A DNA stretch of 64,000 nucleotides from Bradyrhizobium sp. G127 (GTDB lineage: Bacteria > Pseudomonadota > Alphaproteobacteria > Rhizobiales > Xanthobacteraceae). The notes beneath the pieces were generated by a model. That model did no database searches. It saw only the letters and a list, made by a program, of their open reading frames with translations, and was not told where the DNA came from. Within the stretch, counting starts at the first letter, position 1; each line of letters begins with the position of its first letter. Positions 35,717-45,006 of this stretch are shown here, one piece after another. The stretch covers positions 1,488,001 to 1,552,000 of the forward strand of contig NZ_JAKFGN010000002.1 in NCBI RefSeq assembly GCF_021502575.1. Reading direction: 5' to 3'. Position numbers and translations under genes: made by a program.

Positions 35717-38146
35717 TTAGGCCGCCACAGCGTCCTTTTGGTAGGGCAGATACCGCGGGATTACCTGCGTATCATCTTCTATACCCCGACGGATCTCCAA
35801 TGTGAGGAGCTTGTCTGTCTCGAAGGCTGGGCTCAACTCGAGCGCCAGGTAGTCAAACAGAGGCTTCTCGTGGACGGCGACAATGATCTTACGATGCTGA
35901 TTGCGCGATATCGTTCGCAACAGCGCCGCGAATTGGGCGATGTGCAACTCGTCCATACTTTGCACAGGATCGTCGAGCACCAGCCACGGCAACCGTGAGG
36001 TTGCGACAGAGAAATGAAGGGCAAGGAAGAGCGTTAGCGCTGCCGTGTTGAGATTTCCGGAACTCAACATTGAACCCGGCGTGCCGGCGGGCATTCCTTT
36101 GCGATGAAGAGTTTCCAGAGTCGCGCTGATTTCGGCCGAATCCACCGGAATTCGAAACGCTGGAATAAAGGGCTCAGTTGGAGCAAGGCGCACAAACAAA
36201 TCGCGCCACAACGTGTTCAGGGAGTTGTTGAACACGTTGCGCACGGCATCCGTTCTTGCCCTACGAGCGATATCGGAAAGTTCCTTTGCACGCTTACGGT
36301 CGGCGTCTGCAACAGTGAATGCGTCATCCAGCTTTTCGATGTCGCCATCGAGCCGAGCAATATCGCCAGCGACAGTGTCCCGCTGAGAGCGCAGCCTAAG
36401 GATGAGCGCGCATCGAGTTATTGCCGTTTCGAGTCCTCGCTGGACTCGCTGAAGACCTTCCACACGCGCTGTGATCGCCTGTCGAAGTTCCGTCAGGAAT
36501 TGCCCGAGCTGATCCGACTGACCTATCGGCTTGCCGCCAAAGGCTTCGCTGATGCGTGATGCACTGCCGCGTAGTTCGTTAGAAAGCCGATCGTTCTCCC
36601 GGAAGCGACCAAGCTCGCGCGATGCCACAGCTTCGTCGGAGAGAAATTTCGCACCCACCGCCACTGTATCGGAAATTCGCACGAGCGCTACTTGACACTC
36701 CGTTAGCGAAACAATCCAGCGTTTGGTCTGTAGCTTGGTGTCATCCGAAAGGATGGCAGAGCGCAGACGGTCAAGCCGCCGAGTTGTCGTGGTGATCCGT
36801 GTGGTAGCCGAAGTCTGCTCGTTGGACAGTTGACCAAGGCGCGCCGCATCAGCCGTTATCTGGGCAATATGCTGCTGCACGTGAGCAGATAATGGTTCTT
36901 TCGAGACTTCGTCGAAGTCGCGACCGCACACCGGACATTCGTTATCATGTATGTGCGGGAGAATGCCCGCCAGCGCCGCTGCAATCTGGCCGGACGTTTT
37001 GGAAATTTCGGCAATCTGCGACGAAATGATCTTGAGCCGGGCCTCGTCCTGTGCCTGGGCCTCTGCCGCCTGCTTCTGCAACGCGAGGTTCTCGTCATCC
37101 GTCGACAACAGACCCTTCAACCTAGCTAGCTCTTCTTCGAGGCGTTGGCGAGCAGACGCATAGGCGACATCCGGATTGGTCGATGACCAAGAAGGAAGAT
37201 CGGGGAATGTTTCACGGAGCGCAACGGAAATTGCTTCTAGCTCAACGCCGGTTGTCTCACGCCAATTGCCAGCACTTACTGCCGCCTTACCCGCGCGATC
37301 CTCAACCTCTGCACGCTGAACCAAACCGGCGCTCTGGATACTCGACCACGCTCTCTCGACAGACTGAAGTTCGTTCAGCCGACCGCGCTCGTCCAGCAGT
37401 CGATGGCTTGCGTCTTGTTGCCGTAACTCATCGCGCAACACTTCGATTGATTGCAGGTCGGCCTTGCGGCCCGGCAGCGCTACGTCGAGTTCATCTTGTA
37501 GACTCGTGAGCTCACTTGCGAGCTGTTGCGAAACATCCGAACGCTCTCGCAGCAGGCGCGAACGCTCAGCTTCCTTCGATTTTTTCAGGTCTTCCGCGTC
37601 CTTGTACGCCGGCGCGAGCTTTCGCACATTACGAACGTCACCAACAGGTTGAAGCCCGTCAATAACCGCATCGAGCTGGTCCAGCCTCAGAAGGTCTTTC
37701 ACGAAATGCGTTAGGGCCGACTCCTTGTTGGGATCAGCGTCCTGATAGATTTTTAGCAGGCGGCTCAAGGTGGATTGGGCAAGCATGCAACGATTGCTAA
37801 AGAACTGCGCATCGTTACCATCGAGGAACGCGGTCCCACTGACCACGCCTCCCTCAACCGTTATCGCGCCTTGCTTCAGCGGAACATTGTTTTTGCCCGC
37901 CAGCGACACAGAAGCCTTCTTCTGACCTTGGTGGACCAGGAAGCGCTCGAAGATCTCATCATCCCGCTTCATCGCAGGAATTTCTCTGGTCAGCGCTAGC
38001 TCCAGCGCAGACAATACGCTGGTCTTACCGGCGCCGTTAGTGCCGTGGATCAGAACGATGGGAGCGTCAAGCGGGACGGACACCGTGCCGCGAATGCTGC
38101 GGAAATTCTGGATGACCAGACCTTCAATTGGATCAAGAACGGTCAT
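35717..38146 (-). CDS. SMC-like ATPase with zinc hook (Lamassu LmuB/DdmC-like)
   Basis: 809 residues. N-terminal Walker A IHGTNGAGKTS (~34-43), long coiled-coil arms, CPVCGRDF at 404-411 almost exactly in the middle as a Rad50-type zinc hook, then the signature MLSSGNLNTAALTLFLALHF and Walker B PWLVLDDPVQSMDE. All SMC ATPase elements are intact. The order SIR2 effector - ~200-residue protein - hooked SMC, with 4-base overlaps, matches Lamassu/DdmABC systems, where this subunit senses DNA ends or foreign DNA. The family is inferred from architecture and synteny. Confidence 0.75.
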   Translation of the reverse strand: MTVLDPIEGLVIQNFRSIRGTVSVPLDAPIVLIHGTNGAGKTSVLSALELALTREIPAMKRDDEIFERFLVHQGQKKASVSLAGKNNVPLKQGAITVEGGVVSGTAFLDGNDAQFFSNRCMLAQSTLSRLLKIYQDADPNKESALTHFVKDLLRLDQLDAVIDGLQPVGDVRNVRKLAPAYKDAEDLKKSKEAERSRLLRERSDVSQQLASELTSLQDELDVALPGRKADLQSIEVLRDELRQQDASHRLLDERGRLNELQSVERAWSSIQSAGLVQRAEVEDRAGKAAVSAGNWRETTGVELEAISVALRETFPDLPSWSSTNPDVAYASARQRLEEELARLKGLLSTDDENLALQKQAAEAQAQDEARLKIISSQIAEISKTSGQIAAALAGILPHIHDNECPVCGRDFDEVSKEPLSAHVQQHIAQITADAARLGQLSNEQTSATTRITTTTRRLDRLRSAILSDDTKLQTKRWIVSLTECQVALVRISDTVAVGAKFLSDEAVASRELGRFRENDRLSNELRGSASRISEAFGGKPIGQSDQLGQFLTELRQAITARVEGLQRVQRGLETAITRCALILRLRSQRDTVAGDIARLDGDIEKLDDAFTVADADRKRAKELSDIARRARTDAVRNVFNNSLNTLWRDLFVRLAPTEPFIPAFRIPVDSAEISATLETLHRKGMPAGTPGSMLSSGNLNTAALTLFLALHFSVATSRLPWLVLDDPVQSMDELHIAQFAALLRTISRNQHRKIIVAVHEKPLFDYLALELSPAFETDKLLTLEIRRGIEDDTQVIPRYLPYQKDAVAA

Positions 38147-38730
38147 ATCAAGTCCCCGCTGCTATCCGACATCGCCGACATCGTCGCGGTGAGAGGTGTT
38201 TCAAGACGCTGGCGCAAGGCATCCTGAACGGCACGCGCCCCTCGCGGAGCAGTGCCTAATATGAGCACTCCTAGTTCGTCTGTTTGATTGCGCAGGTTGA
38301 CCAGGGGGTCCGCTGCAACCGCCGACGTGTCCGGCACTTGCAGCGGCAAAAGGACCGCCAACCAATCACGAAGGAGATTGTCGTCCGATGGTCCCGTTGG
38401 CGTGCCAACTGGCAGAACTCGACAGACTTTGGAGATGGACTCCAGCGTCTGGTCGCCGGGGGTTGGACCAGTGATGATCGCAGTCACTGGTCGACGCGAT
38501 TGTACCGCATCAAGCGCTCGACCCAACCCTCCAATCTTCTGACGTGCCCGCTCCTCTTTCTCGGTCACCGTGTCGATGATGACGATGAGGTCAGGTGACC
38601 TATCTGTGCCAACCAGCATCGCCGCAAACTCAAAAGGGATACTGCCGACCTTGAACGGCCTCGGTAGGCACTTGAATCCAGCGTTAACCAGAATGTCTAC
38701 AATAAGGGCTACTGACGGGCTCAAAGTCAT
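38143..38730 (-). CDS. small accessory protein of the SIR2-SMC trio (LmuC/DdmB-like)
   Basis: 195 residues, joined by ATGA overlaps to both neighbours. VALIVDILVNAGFKCLPRPF and SPDLIVIIDTVTEKEERARQ look like a small alpha/beta domain with a nuclease- or REase-like outline, but no catalytic motif can be fixed. In Lamassu/DdmABC the middle gene (LmuC/DdmB) has this size and position and bridges effector and SMC. Assignment rests on context, since this component diverges fast. Confidence 0.6.
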   Translation of the reverse strand: MTLSPSVALIVDILVNAGFKCLPRPFKVGSIPFEFAAMLVGTDRSPDLIVIIDTVTEKEERARQKIGGLGRALDAVQSRRPVTAIITGPTPGDQTLESISKVCRVLPVGTPTGPSDDNLLRDWLAVLLPLQVPDTSAVAADPLVNLRNQTDELGVLILGTAPRGARAVQDALRQRLETPLTATMSAMSDSSGDLI

Positions 38731-40442
38731 AGTCCAGCTTGCTCCCTGAACAGCTGCACAGCATCGTCCGCGTTTGCTGCCGACTGGAGGATCGATCGCA
38801 CCGCAACATCCGTTGCCGCGTCCGGATCAAGAACTCTTCCGGGGGCCGATGACGGGTTCCGCTTCATACGCGGAGCCGCTGCCGTGCAGATAACGACAAC
38901 AGTATCAGGGTCCTCTTCATCAATCGTTCCGTTAAGCACGAGACTGGCCGCTGCGTCACTTGTGGCGACGACGAACACTTTGCGCTTTGCGCCCGCATTG
39001 TCGATTTCAACAGCGCCGGCGTCCCCAACAGACATCGTCCACTTGTCGTTGATGATCTGGCCGAGGATTCCCGCAGCGTTTGCTAGCTCCGGCAAACCTG
39101 TCGTCCCAAGGTTGGGATCTCCCGCGATTTGAGACACAGGCAGCACACCCAACCCGGCGAAAGTGCCATTGCCAGCGTAAGCCGTTCCCCTGAACGAACT
39201 GAGCAGCTGGGAGCCTCGCTGGACGATGGCCTTCACGAAGGCCAGGCGGTCAGCATCGCCGCCCTTGGCGATACGATCACGCAGGGCCAACACACCCTTT
39301 GCGATCGCCTCACGGTCCGCTGCGCCAAATCCCGGCGCAGTCGCGCGGTCAGAATACGCAGTGAGCTTTTTGGTCAGCATGCTCAGCACAAGCGCCGTCA
39401 ACAGCGGCTTCGAGTATGCAGGCAGTTTCGCCGACTCTTCTATTTCGACCTGATGCTCGGCATACTGAGCACCATAGACGTATTGAAGCAATTGCTCCTG
39501 ATCGATCCCCAGTTCCTGCTGCGCAAACACGTAGGCAGGTGGGTGTGTTGGAAAGGCATGCGGCTTAAGGCTGTTGCCCTTGGCGAACACCGCCTTGATG
39601 TTGAAGTCCTGGATTGAGAGACCAACGACGAGCGATGGATTCTTGCTCGCTAGTCCCTCGAGTTCCCGACGCATCATTTTGTAGTTGTCATCGGTGGTCC
39701 ATCCCAAGATTTGAGGCCCGCGACCGACAAGATATGGGCGGTAAGCCGCTGTATTCTCTTTCGCGCGGACAGCACATCCGTGGAACTTGATGAGACGCGT
39801 CCGCGACGCACCGGCTGTGAAGTCCTCTGCCGTCACGCAGACAGACATCATTCCTGCGGTACCAGCCGATAGCTGCCCAATCGCCTTCTCGACAAGGCCA
39901 TCCCAGTTGGCTGTTGCGACATTTGCCAACAACCCTTCCAGCGCGAGAACTGCGACACACACGTGTTCGCAGTCAGGTTCGGTCGCGGCGTTGGCGTATG
40001 TGCCTGGAACATCGACAACCTCCCAGAGCAGGTAGTCGACGTCTTTGCCAGCAACGACAATGGCGAGCAGATCAGAATATCTTCTGATGAGCCTACCCAC
40101 CACATCGTCGATCGTCGCCCAGGTTTCAGGAGATGTTGCGAAATCGATGTTCGCCTTCTCTGCCGCGCTCAAGCCCGCCAGTCCGATCGCCTTATCGAAC
40201 GCGATAGTGAACGCGCCCGCGCCACCTTCCGCAGCTCGCTTGTCCCACAGGTGCTTTAGAATCCTGTGACAAATCTTGCCAAGGTCATCGACCTTTTCCT
40301 TCGAGATCGCCGACCCTAGCCAGAAAACATATTTGCCGTTGGCAATGCCGTCGGCAGTCTCCTTGAACGGACCATCAAGCAGTTCAAGAACCGTCGAAAT
40401 CGATATGTTCGCGGCAGTAACGCCTGCGGGCAGTGCGACCAA
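38727..40442 (-). CDS. SIR2-domain effector (Lamassu LmuA-Sir2-like)
   Basis: 571 residues. SIR2 hallmarks: WLGSAISKE (~41-49) for the GAGxS loop, TANWDGLVE with Asn179/Asp181 for TxNxD, KFHG with His221 as the catalytic His, and VGLSIQDFNI for the G-x-S-x-D nucleotide motif. Defence SIR2 domains usually degrade NAD+ to stop infection; that activity is inferred. The C-terminal ~270 residues are of unknown fold and probably bind the SMC partner. The start is TTG at 40442, the only usable one before an in-frame stop. First gene of the trio. Confidence 0.75.
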   Translation of the reverse strand: MVALPAGVTAANISISTVLELLDGPFKETADGIANGKYVFWLGSAISKEKVDDLGKICHRILKHLWDKRAAEGGAGAFTIAFDKAIGLAGLSAAEKANIDFATSPETWATIDDVVGRLIRRYSDLLAIVVAGKDVDYLLWEVVDVPGTYANAATEPDCEHVCVAVLALEGLLANVATANWDGLVEKAIGQLSAGTAGMMSVCVTAEDFTAGASRTRLIKFHGCAVRAKENTAAYRPYLVGRGPQILGWTTDDNYKMMRRELEGLASKNPSLVVGLSIQDFNIKAVFAKGNSLKPHAFPTHPPAYVFAQQELGIDQEQLLQYVYGAQYAEHQVEIEESAKLPAYSKPLLTALVLSMLTKKLTAYSDRATAPGFGAADREAIAKGVLALRDRIAKGGDADRLAFVKAIVQRGSQLLSSFRGTAYAGNGTFAGLGVLPVSQIAGDPNLGTTGLPELANAAGILGQIINDKWTMSVGDAGAVEIDNAGAKRKVFVVATSDAAASLVLNGTIDEEDPDTVVVICTAAAPRMKRNPSSAPGRVLDPDAATDVAVRSILQSAANADDAVQLFREQAGL

Positions 40443-40691
40443 AATACCTAACCCCCGAAGGATTTACCCATCATCGCCAAGACTTACAGAATTGCAAGGA
40501 GGTCGCGCTCGTTAGCACGACCGACGGCTTTACCTGCACGATCGATGGGGGACGCTCGCGAAAGCCGCCTTTGGGGGATGGTCGCGCTGCACTGAATGTC
40601 GGAAAAGGGTCAAAAGCAGACATCTCGCGTATCGATAAGCGAGGCGCAATTGAGACGGAAATTCTGGCCAGCACTCAGTGCTATCGAACCC

Positions 40692-40923
40692 GTCTCTGGC
40701 CTAGATTCTCTGAAAACGGGAATATTTTGATAGACGGCCGGAGAATACTAGTCGATTACAGGCGCGCTGGCGGAAAAACGGTCTCTGTAGAGAATGACCT
40801 CGCGTGAAAAGCCCGCCATTGGCGGCGCTTTCTCGCAACTAAGAGAGAAATTCTCCAAGTCACGCACTGGATGGCTGTCGTGGGAGGATTCGAACTGCCA
40901 CATTCCCAGTTGCAAAATGCCCT
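40692..40923. repeat. repeat R3: diverged third copy of the tRNA-Gln flank
   Basis: Alignable by eye with the non-coding part of R1 and R2: GTCTCTG...GAAAACGGGAAT, GGTCTCTGTAGAGA, AAAAGCCCGCC-ATT-GGCGGCGCTTT (the terminator hairpin), ATTCTCCAAG, then ACTGGATGGCTG and a tRNA-like end. It is much more diverged than R1/R2, so it marks an older event. It separates the Lamassu/Wadjet block from the iron-uptake locus. Confidence 0.7.
40872..40923 (-). pseudogene. tRNA-Gln 3' remnant
   Basis: GGGAGGATTCGAAC at the centre is identical to the T-arm of the intact tRNA-Gln (47308-47321), and the flanks match its acceptor end and, less well, the variable and anticodon region (AGTTGCAAAATGCC against AATCAAAATCCCC). 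Acceptor pairing and the 5' half are gone, so it is not a functional tRNA. Confidence 0.65.
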
Positions 40924-41327
40924 TTGATTTCTCAAGAGAATTTTACATTTTTTCGCGAGTTTCGGATCCAGAGACCTTTACACACAGCGGATGCTGAACC
41001 GGAAGTCTGCACCTCGCTGAAAAAAGCTGGAAGGCGAGCTCACGCGCCCGCCCCCTCTGATTTTTTGCCTGCCACCCGGTTATTTGGTGCTTCGTACTTT
41101 CTTGAAGCGCGACAGTTATCGCTGTGATTGCGGAGCCACCATCACCCCCTTTTGAGCGATTGGCTGTGACGGCCGGAATCATCACAAATCACCCGAGAAT
41201 CTGCGCTCTGAATCCTCCAGGGCGGCTTCATTCGGTGACTATATCTTTACCGGCTGAAGCGCGCTTCGAGCACTCCGACAAACCTCCTCATAACATCGCA
41301 GCGCGTTAGCTTAAGAATTCCGGGCTG
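40924..41327. other. intergenic, nothing recognised
   Basis: About 400 bases between R3 and the end of the TonB receptor gene. I see no convincing gene, hairpin terminator or repeat. Confidence 0.5.
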
Positions 41328-44300
41328 TCAGAACCTGTAGTTCACGCCGACCCTAACCATCGGGAAACCCACCTTGCTGATCAGCTTGCGGCCATTCACG
41401 GTATCAGATGTGACGGAATACCCGTTGGTATTGGCGATCATTGCACCAGCCTTGGCCCCCGGGAAGCTGAATGTGGCTTGGTCGAAGCGGGCGAGCAAAT
41501 ACTCGCCGGTTACTGACCAAGATTCGTTGAGCGCAAATTCGCCGCCGCCGCCGAGCACGTACCCTGTGCGCATCAGGGATGCACTTTCGGTAAACGCAGC
41601 AACTGACGAATCTACGGCAGAGCAACATCCGGGAATGGACCTTGCGCCGATATATTGCGTGCGCTCCTCGTTTTGCCGCATGAACGCGGCACCGCCCGTG
41701 ACGTACAGCATCATCCGGTCGTTGAAAGCATAACCAAGGCGGCCGCGCACGGTCGCGATCCAGTCGATGCTGCTTTCCTGCACAGCTTCGAATGCACGGG
41801 CATAAAACATGTTGGAGTTGCTCAAAATTGAAGAACCTTCATTCGCGAAGGTTACCTGAGAGCCAGAAATCTCCGATCTCGCGATATGCGCAACGATACC
41901 GGCAACGATACGATTTCTGAACTGATAATCATATCCGGCCTGAAGTCCGAATGAGAGCGCCTTGATATCCTGATTGGGCGCTTCCGTCGCAGAATAGCGC
42001 GTCACTGATCCATCCAGAGCGGTGGATGCACCTCTTAGCTCCGCAAAGTTGTAAGCCGAATTGACGCCAGCATGGAATCCCGTCCAGCTTCTGCCGCCTT
42101 GCGACGGGCGGAACAGATTGGCCAATGAGGCGTAAGAGACTGGCTCGCTGCCCCCGAACTTGCCTGTGAGTCCGACGCGAGCGGTTCGTCCGGGGCCAGG
42201 CTGCTGCACCAGGCTGAGCGGATCGACATAATACTGGTCGGTGATGTTTTCGACGGTCGCCCAAAGCGTAATGTCCTTCGACAGCTTGTATTCCGCGAAC
42301 GCATCGACCATCCAGTATGGCAGCCAGTCGATGGGAGCGATGATTGCAGCGGCGCCGTACTGCACTGCTCCATGACCAATCGAGCGCGGGCCCGTATAAC
42401 CCACCCGACCTCCGATAGTTAGATCGTCGTTTAGCAGCTTCTGCGAGACGGTCAGATTTGCAGAATACTTTGGCGGAACCTGATTGGTTGCGTAGTCGCC
42501 TGACAAGGTCGAACCCGAACAAAGGCTGGCGGTCGGACAAAATTCAACATTCAGATAATAGTTCGCAGCCAATTCCGCCGTGAATCCGTTGTTCTCATAC
42601 TTGCTGGAGAACTCCAGCCCCTCAAAGCGGGCACGATCGATATTGCGGACTTGGAGGCCACTCCATGTGTAGGTGTAACCCCATGTCGGATGGACCGCAG
42701 TCCCGGTAATCCCGACCCGAGCCACATAGTCCTGCACATCCCAGTTGAAGTATCCGAACTTCAGCATGACCTTGTCCTTCGCGGACAATACGCCATCCCT
42801 AATCACATTGACGCCGGCCTCCCAATTTTTCGAGCGCTCGGGCTGGATATTGGGATTTGGAATCAAAGTGTATGCCGCGACCGACTCAAAAAGAGTCGGC
42901 ATGCGCAAGGCGCTGGAATAGCTCCCGTAAAATTGCGTGCCCTTGACCGGTTCCAGCACGACGCCTGCTGACGGACTGTATCCACTGTTTTCGTGCGACG
43001 GTTGCGGATTAACAGTAAGCGGATTGTTGACAATTACGCTGCGATCGAGAGACGAGTAGTGTGAATAACGCAGTCCACCGTTCAGCGTGAGCCAATCTAC
43101 CGGCTTATAGGCTACTTTTCCGAATCCCCCGATTTCCTGCCGGGAGCCGTTCCGGGCCGGAATGTTCAGGTTCAACTGATCCGAGAATGGCAGCGGCCTT
43201 GTCGCCTCGTTGATGTAGGACACGCCGTAATCGACATCCAGCGATCCGAACCGGTCCAATGCAAAGTGCGATTTGTTGCTGATATCGCCTCCCCACATCG
43301 TGCTGTCGTTGCCGGGAAGATAGTCATAGGGAAGACCGTAACTCTCCGGCCTTCCGGCACCTAGACTGACGCGTGGCGGCGTGCGTGTATTGAGGCTTGT
43401 CATCCAGAAATTTGCCTTGAGATCGACGAGGCCGTTTTCTTCTGGCTTCCACCGATAGCGCGCCGTTCCGGTATCGACCGTTGTGGAGTTCTCCTGCCAC
43501 TGCTGCAAGGATTGACTCAGAGGGCTTCCGAAAAGCGCAGCGACCATATCGCCGGACGTGCTGCGATAGCCGTTGTAGCCAATCTGCAGACTCTGCCCGA
43601 TTTCGACATCGCGCACCGTGGCCTTAGCAAGATACGACTCCGTTTCAAGTTGCGTATTCAGAACCTGCTCGCCGGCGCGGTAGCTTGATAGGCCGCCATT
43701 CTGATACACGTGGGCGTATGAAATAGGGTGGGGAGGATAATAGCAGGTGCCGCTTGAATAACAGAGTGGCTGAGGGCCAGTGTCGATCACCTGAGCGCCC
43801 GGACCGTTCTTGCCGGCGAAATAGTTGCCCTGCTTTCGGAAGGCATAGCCCCAGAGCAGATCGTAATTCTCTTCCTTGATTGCCGCGACCGTGCTGAAAG
43901 AGCCGCTGGTCGGGTTGAGCCATCCAGGCCGCTCAAGGCCTGATGCCTGAGCCGTGGGCACAGGATAAGGCTGTGGATCGCTTACATAGGGCTTCGGCCA
44001 CGTATAACCACCGCGATCGCCAGGAACAGGCGTTGCGGTGTTGGTGCCGAAACCACTTTTAACCCAGACGCCCCACTTCTCACCGGGCTTCACTACATCA
44101 TCAGCACCGAGCGTGCGCATCGCCACCGTGCCGGCGATACCGCGCGAACTCGCGTCCGCCCCCTTACGAATATCGGCGCCGGCGAGCAGATCGGGATCGA
44201 CAAAGGTGCGGTTGGAAACACCCTGATAGCCTTGATAGACGGTGAGAGCATTCTCCGCGCCGTCGATCGTCACGGCAACACGGCCCATGCCCTGCATCCC

Positions 44301-44909
44301 GCGGATGTTGACGTCGATGGACCCAGCACCATTGCGCGGTTCGCCCGACATCACCCCCGGCGTGCCGCGAAACATATCGGCCGGACTGCCGCCACGGAAA
44401 CGCTCAATGGTTTCCTGCGAGATGTAGCTGGTTGCGCCCGGCGTATGATACGGTTGATATTCCGGCTTGACGCCAGCACCAGACACATCCACCGCGTCGA
44501 GGAGTGTCGTGCCATCCGGTACCGGCCCTATCGCGCCAGCGCTGCCCGGCCGATACAGCGTGATGCTCGACGGGCTGTTAAATCGCGCTGAAAGACCGGT
44601 TCCACCCAGCAAATGAGTCAGAGCGGTGTTGGGCGTCATCGCTCCTGAAACACCTATTGTATTTGTCTCACGCGGAACAGCACCATCGAAAGCAACACTC
44701 ACGCCTGCGGCGCGGGAAAATGCAACGATGGCGCTCGACAAAGGCTGCGGCGGAATAGCAAAGGTGACCGTGCGAGGATGACTCACGCCAGCAGGCGCAA
44801 CTGTTTGGGCTACGACTGAGGATGGTTGCAGGCAAACACCAGCAATCGATGTCGACCCCAGCAGCACGGCCAGCCGCACTGCGTTCTGAGAACTGTTCAA
44901 AATCACCAT
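41328..44909 (-). CDS. TonB-dependent receptor (FecA type) fused to a C-terminal porin-like barrel
   Basis: About 1193 residues, ATG at 44909 with GGAGG just upstream. Order: signal peptide; STN domain (FAIPPQPLSSAIVAFSRAAG, ~45-110) that signals to FecR; plug with IDVNIRGMQGMGRVAVTIDG; 22-strand receptor barrel ending near ARVGLTGKFGG (~918). An extra ~275 residues follow, with GRSWTGFHAGVNSAYNF, FGLQAGYDYQFRNRIVAG and a terminal RVGVNYRF, which is the Omp25/Opa-like 8-strand porin family. Receptors normally stop at ~750-950 residues, so this is an apparent fusion. It imports a ferric siderophore or haem; the ligand is unknown. It is the third gene after fecI and fecR. Confidence 0.85.
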   Translation of the reverse strand: MVILNSSQNAVRLAVLLGSTSIAGVCLQPSSVVAQTVAPAGVSHPRTVTFAIPPQPLSSAIVAFSRAAGVSVAFDGAVPRETNTIGVSGAMTPNTALTHLLGGTGLSARFNSPSSITLYRPGSAGAIGPVPDGTTLLDAVDVSGAGVKPEYQPYHTPGATSYISQETIERFRGGSPADMFRGTPGVMSGEPRNGAGSIDVNIRGMQGMGRVAVTIDGAENALTVYQGYQGVSNRTFVDPDLLAGADIRKGADASSRGIAGTVAMRTLGADDVVKPGEKWGVWVKSGFGTNTATPVPGDRGGYTWPKPYVSDPQPYPVPTAQASGLERPGWLNPTSGSFSTVAAIKEENYDLLWGYAFRKQGNYFAGKNGPGAQVIDTGPQPLCYSSGTCYYPPHPISYAHVYQNGGLSSYRAGEQVLNTQLETESYLAKATVRDVEIGQSLQIGYNGYRSTSGDMVAALFGSPLSQSLQQWQENSTTVDTGTARYRWKPEENGLVDLKANFWMTSLNTRTPPRVSLGAGRPESYGLPYDYLPGNDSTMWGGDISNKSHFALDRFGSLDVDYGVSYINEATRPLPFSDQLNLNIPARNGSRQEIGGFGKVAYKPVDWLTLNGGLRYSHYSSLDRSVIVNNPLTVNPQPSHENSGYSPSAGVVLEPVKGTQFYGSYSSALRMPTLFESVAAYTLIPNPNIQPERSKNWEAGVNVIRDGVLSAKDKVMLKFGYFNWDVQDYVARVGITGTAVHPTWGYTYTWSGLQVRNIDRARFEGLEFSSKYENNGFTAELAANYYLNVEFCPTASLCSGSTLSGDYATNQVPPKYSANLTVSQKLLNDDLTIGGRVGYTGPRSIGHGAVQYGAAAIIAPIDWLPYWMVDAFAEYKLSKDITLWATVENITDQYYVDPLSLVQQPGPGRTARVGLTGKFGGSEPVSYASLANLFRPSQGGRSWTGFHAGVNSAYNFAELRGASTALDGSVTRYSATEAPNQDIKALSFGLQAGYDYQFRNRIVAGIVAHIARSEISGSQVTFANEGSSILSNSNMFYARAFEAVQESSIDWIATVRGRLGYAFNDRMMLYVTGGAAFMRQNEERTQYIGARSIPGCCSAVDSSVAAFTESASLMRTGYVLGGGGEFALNESWSVTGEYLLARFDQATFSFPGAKAGAMIANTNGYSVTSDTVNGRKLISKVGFPMVRVGVNYRF

Positions 44910-45006
44910 CGCCCTCCAGCAAAAGGGCAATACTCTTTGACCTGCCCTACTGGATCAGACGAAGTGTCATCTTCGTTTTATGAAGCCGCTCGCATTTTTT
45001 GCATGA

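Noticed and set aside
40872-40923. Second functional tRNA gene
   Set aside because: Only the T-arm and acceptor end are recognisable; the 5' half and acceptor pairing are missing.
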